Position numbers and translations under genes: made by a program. A stretch of DNA of 64,000 nt from Circinella umbellata. Lineage: Eukaryota > Mucoromycota > Mucoromycetes > Mucorales > Lichtheimiaceae. The stretch lies in NCBI GenBank assembly GCA_025093555.1, contig JAIWNF010000060.1:1-64000 (forward strand), in the 5' to 3' direction. Positions 55,387 to 64,000 of the stretch are shown piece by piece. The notes under the pieces were generated by a model. The model did no database searches. It was not told the DNA's origin and worked only from the letters and a program-made list of their open reading frames with translations. Within the stretch, counting starts at the first letter, position 1; each line of letters starts with the position of its first letter.

Positions 55387-58045
55387 ATGTTACCCAATAA
55401 TACACTAACCTTAGCTTCTTTAAATTGTGATAGTCTTAGTGAACTCTCCAACCCATCAGCCAGCTCTTCTCTTATCCGGTTTCTTTGACTTCAAGATCTA
55501 CACCTTATTTCGCTTCAAGAAACCAACACACAAGATGCCACCATTATCACCAATATTAATCAACAATTCGTCAAAACCCACGCTTCTACCTGGTCTTCCC
55601 AATGCGGCCTCGTCTTATTAAACAACGATATCAACATAACCACTATTCCCATCGACCTTGGGGCCAACACATCTCATATCATATTTGCTCATATACATTC
55701 ATCGACCGTGTCCTTCTAAGACCTTTATCTTCTTAATCTATATGCACCAGCTTCCTCTTCAATCTCTATTCGTAAAAGGTTTTATCAACAATTACTTGAC
55801 TGTCCGATTTTTGCACATGAGAACCCTCATTATTCTGACTGCTTGATTATTACTAGTGACTTCAACTATGACTACATCAAAGCAACACATCAAAACAAGG
55901 CACCACCTGATTGGCACGTAATGCTCCAATCTCGCTTCACTGATTGCATCACTGATATCAACAATAATTCACCCCCCTTTCCTACTTTTCGGCGTGGCCA
56001 ACAATACTGCTCCACTCTTGACTTTATCTTTGCAAGCCATTCTCTTCGCGCTTTCCTATCCCAAGCTTTGGTTCACCGACTGCATCACTTATGGTCTGAT
56101 CATGCTCCCCTGTTGTCTGCCATTCACTTGGGCATAATACCAAGAGGGAAAGGTTTTTGGCGTAGTAACCCTAGGTACACCAAAATTAAGGCTTTTTGAT
56201 AAGACTTTGTGTTTTATCTTACTCAATTACTTCCACATTTGACTGCTCAAGACTCCCATCAAGAATAATGGAATTACTTAAAAGGTAAAATTAAAGCATT
56301 TATGAAAAATTTTGGAAGGCATAGGGATACTTGGCACACAAAACAACTTAAAGCACTACAACGGAAACGGAACCGGCTTCTTTGCTCCAATATTCCTTTG
56401 GGGTTACTGGCCATTCATCTTCCTCCTCGCGTGGAATGTCAACTTGATGCTGTACAGTAAGAAATAGTCGATAATGCCATACTAAAGCAAATTTACGGTG
56501 GCGTGAACTTGGCGAACTCTCTACCAGTTATCTCAAATGTATGGCAGGGCAATGATTGTCACAGCAATTAATACTTAATTTACAACATTCCCATTCAGGT
56601 ACTCTGGTTTCTTTTCCTTCTGATATAGATATACAAGATACAACTCGTTCATACTATCAAAATCTCTACTCTACTGCTCCTATTAACCAAGCTTCAATTG
56701 ATCATTTACTTCGTTATATTCCACCAACCTGCCACCTTGCTTAAGAAGATCTCGCTTTGCTAACTACCGAATTTATCATTAATGATTTGCAAGAAGCACA
56801 AAACATGCTCCCTCTCCAAGTAGTCCTGGCTTAGATGGACTGCCCTATGAAATTTGGTATTTGGCTTTCCAAGCTCCATCCTATCAATCTCTTGCATGTG
56901 CTATATATAATGATGCTTTATTTAAGGGTATTTTTCCTCAGTCTTGGACAGAGACTTGTGTTTTTCTTCTACCCAAAAAGGGCGATTTATCATCTCTTAG
57001 TAATTGGCGGCCTATAGCACTCATCAACACAGATGCCAAAATTTTTACTCATTTATTAAACACTCGTATTATTCACTCTTCTGCTAACCTTATCAATTCT
57101 TTTTAAACCGGTTTTCTCCTGGGGCGATTTATTGCAGAAAATGGTCTACTAGCCAAGCTCATCATGGAACAAGAACGCTCACCACATCTAAGAACACAAA
57201 GCATAGCTATTGCTATCAATCAGGAAAAGGCGTATGATCAGATTCACCTTCAATATTTACAACAAGTTGTTTCTCATTTTGGATTTCCTCAACTTATTAT
57301 CGATTCTCTCATCAACCTTTTTTTTTCTACGCACATTCAACTCAACATCAATGGGAACTTAACACAACCGATCAAACAACAACGTGGCTTGTGTCAAGGC
57401 GATCCAATATCACCAAAACTTTTCAACCTTGCCATTGAATCACTTCTATGCAGTGTACTCTACGACAATCACTTTATCGGCATTCAACCTAATTTTCATC
57501 CACTTTCTATAGTTCGTCCTCGGCCTCACCCTATTAAGCTTCTCGCCTATGCTGATGATGTCTTGTTTTTCCTACATCACCTATCTGACCTATCACGTCT
57601 CCAACTACACCTACAACATTATCAACAAGCATCAAATACTCGCTTAAATGCTCACAAGACCTAAGCCATTTCCCTATCAGGATCAACATTGCCTTCTTGG
57701 ACGATACATTTGGAACAAGCAGGCATTCCACCTTGTCATGACCATACTTCTGCCCAACCAGTTATCTACCTTGGTTTCCCACTTTATTCTAATATTAATC
57801 AACTTTGTGTTTTTTTGGATAATTTATTAGATACTATCCAAGTTAATTGCAATATTCACGCTTCACGCCAATTATCAGTACAGGGTCAGGCTACTATTCT
57901 CAATTCTCTTATTTTATCAAGATTATGGCACGTTCTTCGATTAGTTGGCGGTGCTCCTTTAGGGTTTTTCAAGAAACTACAATTAATTTGTAGTCGGTTT
58001 ATACAAGCTCGTATGTTTCCTAAGATCAAGTTTGAATCTTTATGT
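55387..58045 (+). pseudogene. LINE ORF2 remnant: APE endonuclease and reverse transcriptase
   Basis: Endonuclease: TLASLNCDSLS (55405), LISLQETNTQDA (Glu), LYLLNLYAPA, CLIITSDFNYDYI (Asp/Asn) and LWSDHAPLLSAI (the SDH motif, 56092). RT: SPGLDGLPYEIWYLAF, LLPKKGDLSSLSNWRPIALI, IAIAINQEKAYDQIH (Asp replaced by Asn in the usual (L/I)D position), RGLCQGDPISPKLFNLAIES and the catalytic LLAYADDVLFFL (57538). It then runs through YLGFPLYSN to FESLC. Several stops and frame changes inactivate it. Confidence 0.8.
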
Positions 58046-58676
58046 TCAGATCAACAAATGAACAGTGCTCATTATTTCTTAAAGCAACATTTACTGTCAA
58101 AGGCTTCATTGACAGCTAAACAAACCTTTTTTCTGACATACACTTGTTCTACGATCTGTTCCTCATGTGGTTTCAAATCAACACGCAAAAATCTGCTATT
58201 GTATATTGATATGGTTACTATCAAGATAACTACAGAAGATCCTATTGAATTTACAGACCATTTTTATGCTCATCATGTACTGAATTTACGACAAGCAAAA
58301 TGTAATTCGAAGGACTGTGCCAAGAAAGATGCTACCCAAGAAACATTATTACAAAAAATTCTACACTTTTGTTAATTGGGGCTGCTATGTGGAATGATCC
58401 AAGATCAGATATAGATTAGTACACACATTTTTCTTATGAGATGAAGTTCTATGATGCACATTATATACTACATTTAAAAGTACACAATGTGACTGATGAT
58501 GGGTTTTATTTTCATACAGTTGCAACTGTTAAACATAATAGTGAGCGATTCCTAGCTCGCTTTGACAATCTTAAACCCAGTGTTGAAATTATAACGAATC
58601 GAGTATCACAAACCTCACGAAAAGTACTTTGCACCAGACAAAGCTACTTTTGTATGCTACAAGCTATCAACAATTA
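58046..58676 (+). pseudogene. Possible ubiquitin-specific-protease-like domain remnant
   Basis: Fragments CSTICSSCGFKSTRKNLLLY (C-x3-C-x2-CG), KCNSKDCAKKDATQETLL (C-x4-C), AHYILHLKVHNVTDDGFY with FHTVATV, and FLARFDNLKPSVEII. Paired Cys ribbons followed by a Tyr-x-Leu ... His/Tyr strand and 'FD' resemble the second half of a USP fold. The catalytic 'GHY' is not conserved here and there is a stop at about 58372. The assignment is tentative. Confidence 0.35.
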
Positions 58677-58994
58677 ACAAGATACAGCCAACACTAATGG
58701 ATATCAGATACATTAGAAATCAAATAATCAGATGCCGTGTTGAGCCCTCGGTTGATTGGCAGTCATGATGGTTCTTATAAGTGTAGATTTTTTTCACAGT
58801 AAAATATTTTACCTACCTATTACTAAAAGTTAATACTGTATGTGTTGTATATAGTGAGCCAGTGCTACTTCTATAAGAAAACGTTACTGACACCATTCAC
58901 AAAAGTAATACAAGACCTTCATTCTAAATACTCTATTGCCAAAAGAATATAGAAGTATTGCCAGAAGTACTTACTTAGACGACGACCAATAAGC

Positions 58995-59635
58995 ATGAAG
59001 CAGTGGGAAATCATTAATTTATATGATACACTTGGCTTAAGTAGGCAAGAACGTGATCACTTCTGCTGGACACATCGGTTTGAATGTAATTACAAGCCAG
59101 TAGCATTAGAAGAATGCTATCCTTTGTCAATTGATTTTGGGGAGCTCAATAATCAGGTAAAGGATTTAAAGAGCCAACTTGATGGAATTATTGCTGGGAC
59201 GGAGGATAGCTTCTATTTGAGGCAAGCTATCAGATCAATAGAAAAGCTCAGAGCATGGTTCAAATGTTGCAGGAATTGCATGAATTTTCAGTATGTATAA
59301 TAGTAATAACTTAAAATCTTAGTAACAATCAAACCAAACAGTTTTAACAAAATCAATTTATATTGCTTATAGGTTGGATATTATGGGAATCGAGGACAGA
59401 TTGCTATTGCAAATGCATTAGTCTCTATGTATTTAAAAAAACTTTCAGGAAATATTGAAACATATGGTCTAAGACCTATGTCATATATCTAACAAGTATT
59501 AATTCCAGAAACTGGTGCACGGTTAATCCGTGAAGATATAAAAGACGCTCGACGAGACAATAAGCTAAATGAATTTGATATGATGCAGGTGGAACATGCA
59601 GGGGACCAAAAACTCTTGGAGTATGCACGATTGTG
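58995..59635 (+). pseudogene. RTC4-like domain protein, broken
   Basis: From ATG 58995 (MKQWEIINLYDTLGLSRQER) with a helical segment (LNNQVKDLKSQLDG). A 1-nt frame change occurs near 59240. A short intron (about 59290-59372) leads to VGYYGNRGQIAIANALVSMY, then LRPMSYI-stop-QVLIPETGARLIREDI. The 'Y-G-x-R-G ... (L/V)-x-P-E-x-x-x-x-L-I-x-E-D' pattern matches the RTC4 C-terminal domain, named after a yeast telomere-capping factor. Such domains are multiplied in some Mucoromycota. The stop at about 59490 and the frame change make this copy inactive. Confidence 0.55.
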
Positions 59636-59639
59636 AATG

Positions 59640-60746
59640 AAGAAAAGTCGTGTATAGGGCAATAATATGTACCTGGAAACTTAATAACAATACCATCATT
59701 CGATTCTTTACTTCGTACAATCACCACTTGATCACTATTACTCAATCTCTTTACATATAGTTTCTTTTACTATGTAAAATCTATTTTTCTTTTTCCATAT
59801 ATATACGTACTTATCTATTTTTATATTATTATTATTACATATAATTACTTTATATTCCTATCTGCTTAACTTTATTTTCCTTTTCTTTCTACCGTCCATA
59901 CTTATATTTCTTTCTTACGTAATACTTTTTACATAGCTTAAATATATCTTAATGAAATAAAATAACAAATGGATATAATCAGCTTACTGTTCTATATAGT
60001 TTTGGCTTTGAACGTTACACCATGAGAGATATGAAAGCAACATATTAAGTTATCATAAGAAAAATCGCACAAATAATGAGTTATGCTAATAGGAAATCTG
60101 TGTAGTTGTGAAAATCATTTCTACAATAAAAAAAAATTGCACCAATAAAGCTGTTTTTAATCAAATAATCCAAGTACATTATCTGTTTTTTGTGTATAAT
60201 ATGCGAGCAAGTTGGTGCTAATGGCCAGTAATAATCAACAAGTTTTTATTATATATTTTGGTAGACTACTTTTACATTATCAAGTAAACTGTTAGCTATG
60301 ACATTTAGAAGTAAAAAAAATGCACAGATAAGCACTTGTAATTTTTTTAAAAAAATAAAAAATCGCACCGCACTACCAATAAAGCCATTTCTTGATAAAG
60401 TCTGTTTAGTAAATAAAATTGTGATGTTAATATCACAAAAGGATTGGCTATGGCTGTTTGTGCTGTATCACTACAATTTAAAACCCGTGAGAAAAAATCG
60501 CACAGGTAGAACTACCTATAATTATAATTTATGATAGGCCAATTTGTATTTGAAAGTTCTCAATTATTAATAGTAATTTTATCTACTTCATTATTTATTC
60601 GTTCTTCAATATTAAGTTCTCATTCTATATATAATTACTTTTTTATTTGGTATAAACTTCAACTTTGAAAATTCTCAACCCCTAATAAATCTCAAACCTT
60701 TATTAACTCTCAAGTCTTTGTTTACATAAAAGACAAAAATTAGGAC
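59640..60746. other. AT-rich, with dispersed 'A-run + TCGCAC' repeats
   Basis: No gene. Five occurrences of an A-run followed by TCGCAC or a close variant (TTGCAC, ATGCAC) lie at about 60059, 60129, 60316, 60358 and 60494, some followed by CAATAAAGC. Confidence 0.4.
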
Positions 60747-60971
60747 TTAACGGTATTGAATTTCATCTTCATTTTGTGCATCTGCATGATGAGTTGAGGC
60801 TATGTTGGAGCCAATAGTTACATCTGCATAATCAGATTCTTTATAGACATACTTGTATAAATATTTGACAGCCTTTGTGTTTGCACAAATTTTGACATTA
60901 ATATGAGCATCTCTCTTAAATGAAAGTAAGAAATATATTGTTGGTAATTTATAAAAATAAATATCCATCAA
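60747..60971 (-). pseudogene. Helitron Rep-helicase fragment
   Basis: The minus-strand frame reads AHINVKICANTKAVKYLYKY, then VYKESDYADVTIG, then DEIQYR. 'N-V-E-(I/V)-C-x-(S/T)-x-K-A-V-K-Y-L-(Y/F)-K-Y-(V/I)-Y-K-G' followed by 'DEI-x-x-Y' is the conserved segment just after the HUH motif in Helitron proteins, including the Rep tyrosines. The expected Gly after YK is Glu here. Only about 75 codons remain. Confidence 0.6.
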
Positions 60972-62559
60972 AAACAGCCATTGTGTTATTGCTGTTACAT
61001 CTGTAAAAGTAATTATTTTTAAAAAAAATAATAGTCATGTTAATACAAGTTGGAGGACTACAAATGCTGGATTTATAAAAGTAATTGCCGAATAAAAAAT
61101 AATGAGCTTGTTAAATAATAGAAGAAAAAAGTACTGTTGTTACATTTGTGAAAGTAATTATGCAAGAAAGAAAAAGAAGAAAAAATTAGTTGTTGCTGCT
61201 TGCTGGGTATCTATTTTGAAATTTCCTTTCCAATCTGCTAGAAAAAAACTACTAGTTCTTTCTTTTATGATTTATTTTTCTAATACATATTTTTAAAAAA
61301 AACCCATACACCTTTGTGTCTTAATAGTTTATACTTGTTTATACAAAACCAAAGCCTTATATTCTCAATCTTTATACTTTACTTTTGTTATTAATGTTTT
61401 TTCCTATCATAATTTGAAAATCTCATGAATTTACCAAATTATAATGTCAGTCCTCGGTTCTTTCCATATAGAACCAAGTTAGTTCCAGTCGGTTCCTTCT
61501 ATAGAACCATCTCGACTTTCTAGTTTGGTTCTGGTTTGGTTCTGGTTTTTTAGTTCTTATGAGGATCTCTAATCAAAAGTAAAGTCAAAGTTACTATCCG
61601 GATCAAAAAGATAAAATTCATTCATTTTTATTGTTTAGGACAACGCCTGATATATCTTTTAAAAATTAAATAAAAATAGTAACTCTCTAATAACTATTCT
61701 ATAGTAAACACAATGCAATCATAATAGAAAAATAAAGGTACAAGATAAAAATAAGAGTAAAGACAACAAGATAAATGAGATAAGGTATAAATAAGGGTAA
61801 TAGAAAGGAAATTATATGAAAAATATAAAACTGACAGTATGATAATGTGATAATAGTAATATTATCAAGGAGGATAAAGGGGGATAAAGGGGATAAATGT
61901 GAATAATGGATATAGAGAGTGTGTAAGGATTAAGAGGTTAATAACAACAAGATAGAGAAATATAAGATGAAGAAATATTAATAATAATAATGAATATAGA
62001 GTAAAATATGAAGATATTATCATGAGTATATGGGATCATAATATTTCGATAAAAGAAACAATAAGTAAATACATATAATAAGATAAGAGAAACGAAAAGG
62101 GAGTAGTTGACAATAAGAAAATATGACAATAAAGTAGATAGGATGACAATGAAAATAGTAAATAGATAAAAAAGGAAATTATATAGATCAAACATATAAG
62201 AATAAAGAAGTATGAAGATGGTAAAGAAAAAAATAAATAAAAGAAATAATGCAAGAGTATACAGATAATGAAAAAGGAATAATAAAGATAATGAAAATAA
62301 CAAAAATGTTAATAAAATAAAATAATTGATAAAGTAAAGAAAGGTAGAAAAAGAAATAAATGATAACAGATTCAGGTGATACATTTTGATAGACGAAAAG
62401 GGGAACAGTATGGTTGACTACAAAAGAATAAATTTTCTATCTGAGCCAATCCAAATAAGAAAAAAGACTTCAAGTCTAGACCTTTGCTATCAATTGGGAA
62501 GGCCGGGAAATACATCACACAACATGCTAAAACTAACACGTAGTAGAGTTTCCCTTGTT
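60972..62559. other. AT-rich interval with short repeats, no gene
   Basis: A repeated word TGTTACATYTGTRAAAGTAATTAT occurs at about 60992 and 61138. GGTTCT/AGAACC words cluster at 61456-61550. 61940-62390 is very purine-rich on the plus strand; its minus-strand frame is only low-complexity Leu/Phe/Tyr/Ile. Confidence 0.4.
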
Positions 62560-62790
62560 GTAAAGTCTGTCAAAAATTAATCAAAAGAAAAAGGTAAAAG
62601 TAAAAGTAAAAGGGATAGAAAAGATAAAGATTTATTATTTTGCGGTTGAACCGCCCATATTTATACATACTTAAGTGGTCATATGACCACCCAAGGATCT
62701 AATTCTAAATCACAAATCACGTGAACCTTTTCTTTGGTCTGACCAAACGAAACTATTACACAACGTGTCAAATCAATAAGCGGGCATGTG
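62560..62790 (+). repeat. Possible LTR-like promoter segment with two palindromes
   Basis: A purine-rich approach (GTAAAAGTAAAAGTAAAAGG) leads to GCGGTTGAACCGC (62642-62654), then CCATATTTATACATA (TATA-like), then GTGGTCATATGACCAC (62675-62690, a perfect 16-bp palindrome) and CACGTG. The layout resembles the TATA region of the LTR-like repeats A and B, but the sequence is different. Confidence 0.35.
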
Positions 62791-64000
62791 GCCAAATGGA
62801 TAAGGTGTTAGAAGGATATTGCTTTTTAAGCAGACTACAGATAATATGGAAGATATAGACACAAAGAATATTAAAAGCCTATATATAATATTGGGAATAA
62901 CTTCTATAGTCTTATAATCATATATATGTACATAAACATAAACATACCATTATTGTGCTCAAGAGGATAGTAAAGACTTTATTCTAATAAGCATATTGTT
63001 ACTAACTATGATATATATATTATAATGAACTATTATTATGGAAATTAATAAATTAAAAGCACATCTAAATTTAAAACAAAAAGGACATTTTATATTAATA
63101 GTTATAAAATACTGTGTTTTTAGTATCATTTAATAAACTCTCTATTTTTATATCATTATCTTTTGTATTATTAGGAATATTATTACTTATATTTTTATAT
63201 AGAGTAGTAATATAAAGCCCATTTAACAACTCTTTTTATCTATTAGAAAGATATTATATAAAGAAAGTCTTCTTAGAGTTTTGAATATTATTCTCTTGTT
63301 CCTTGTTCTTTTACAAATTGCTCAATTTTGATTATTAGCTTCTATATTCTATACAGAGAGTTGCCACAGACACCCTATAAATGAAAAGTTGTCAAGCAGG
63401 TTCTTAGACCATATAAACTAAAATACCAGTGCTATCAACACCAATTACTATTTCTTTGACCACTCACATATATTATTAAAAGTATATAATATTCATTATT
63501 TGTTTTATCTTCATGTAATTTATAGCTTCCACTTGTGTACATAATGATGGTATAGTGAGAAAAGATAAGAAATATTAAATGTTATTCATAAAAAGGTGAA
63601 CTGCTACTATAAGTTTCATAAAATATAATGATAATAACTGTATATATAGTATATAAATGTCTGGATATGACGTAATTATATTAGATTATTATTTATTTTG
63701 AAAAAATATAAAAGTAGGGTGTCCCTAAGAATTAAAATTATCTAATATAGTATATATCTTAATCTTTTTTTTCCCTCTAATACTTTAATTATACTTCGGA
63801 GAGTGAAAAATTTTATAAGCTGCTATATTAGCTATAGAAGCTGTCCTAGTATTAAATTCATATACTTAGGTAGATTTTTCTTATTATTATATATATAATA
63901 TATCAATTTATATATTTGTCAGAAATATTTAGTAGAGAAAATATAAGTACTATGTCGGAATTATAATATTTTATTATAAATTATTAGAAATTCAAAAAAA
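62791..64000. other. Terminal AT-rich sequence, no gene seen
   Basis: Extremely AT-rich with stops in all frames. I found no protein, RNA gene or clear repeat. Confidence 0.45.

Larger units (their letters stand above)
53205..58045 (+). mobile_element. Degenerate APE-type LINE retrotransposon, 3'-truncated
   Basis: Plus strand: a 5' region with duplicated segments, an ORF1 with CCHC knuckle (about 53738-55183), then ORF2 endonuclease and RT (55387-58045). Many in-frame stops are present, yet long tracts stay in one frame (for example 55387-56199 with only stops). The protein match stops after FPKIKFESLC, where unrelated sequence begins, so the 3' end is missing. Confidence 0.8.

Noticed and set aside
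55387..56200. Alternative genetic code (stops read as sense) in the LINE endonuclease
   Set aside because: All three stop codons occur in the LINE, while the core genes use TAA as a real stop and have no internal stops. Decay is the simpler reading.
61938..62384. 148-codon hydrophobic minus-strand frame (Leu/Phe/Tyr-rich)
   Set aside because: It is the complement of a purine-rich low-complexity tract; no motif, and composition alone explains the hydrophobicity.
62783..62850. tRNA-like start (GGCATGTGGCCAAATGGATAA) with a CTTTTTAA-type loop downstream
   Set aside because: Resembles a tRNA A box, but there is no B box, the D and anticodon arms cannot be spaced correctly and no acceptor stem closes. 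Could be a SINE scrap at most.
63000..64000. Mitochondrial DNA insertion suggested by extreme AT content
   Set aside because: No mitochondrial gene, tRNA or conserved protein motif is visible.

Overview
The window is eukaryotic nuclear DNA, very AT-rich, with short GT-AG introns (about 50-110 nt), asparagine/glutamine/serine/threonine-rich proteins and many transposons. Gene families (SCY1-like pseudokinase, NEDD8 E1 subunit, Cys3/MetR-type bZIP, SFT2) and element types (DIRS, KDZ, MULE, Tc1/mariner, APE-type LINE, Helitron, RTC4-like domain) suggest an early-diverging fungus, probably Mucoromycota. The exact taxon cannot be read from the sequence.

Layout. 1-5.5 kb: decayed transposase and repeat DNA. 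5.5-16.8 kb: a compact gene island. It holds a small mitochondrial-type protein (+), a bZIP factor (-), the NEDD8-activating-enzyme regulatory subunit (-, 10 exons, 535 codons), a SCY1-like pseudokinase (+, 17 exons, 797 codons) and a 690-codon protein I do not recognise (-). 17-25.9 kb: a broken Tc1/mariner copy, tandem and dispersed repeats and a dead MULE-like transposase. 26-27.9 kb: a two-exon F-box-like gene. 28.5-40.0 kb: a DIRS retrotransposon with a 7.3-kb TIR transposon inserted in its last bases. 40.5-41.4 kb: an internally deleted Tc1/mariner copy. 42-44.2 kb: SFT2 and a polytopic membrane protein. 44.5-50.0 kb: a LINE 3' fragment and a second, decayed DIRS element with an LTR-like repeat nested in it. 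50.1-53.2 kb: a MULE whose seven-exon transposase is fully open. 53.2-58.0 kb: a degenerate LINE. 58.0-59.6 kb: broken USP-like and RTC4-like sequences. 59.6-64 kb: AT-rich DNA with a Helitron scrap and short repeats.

The most interesting system is the KDZ (Kyakuja-Dileera-Zisupton) element at 32669-40008. It has 130-bp almost perfect TIRs, a multi-exon KDZ transposase with a Cys-rich N-terminal module, and a second intact 317-codon gene of unknown function pointing toward it. Both start codons lie at the inner edge of an extended TIR, so one duplicated promoter appears to drive both genes. The 2.4 kb between the two genes is rich in the palindrome TACGTA. All exon coordinates come from reading splice signals and frame continuity by eye.
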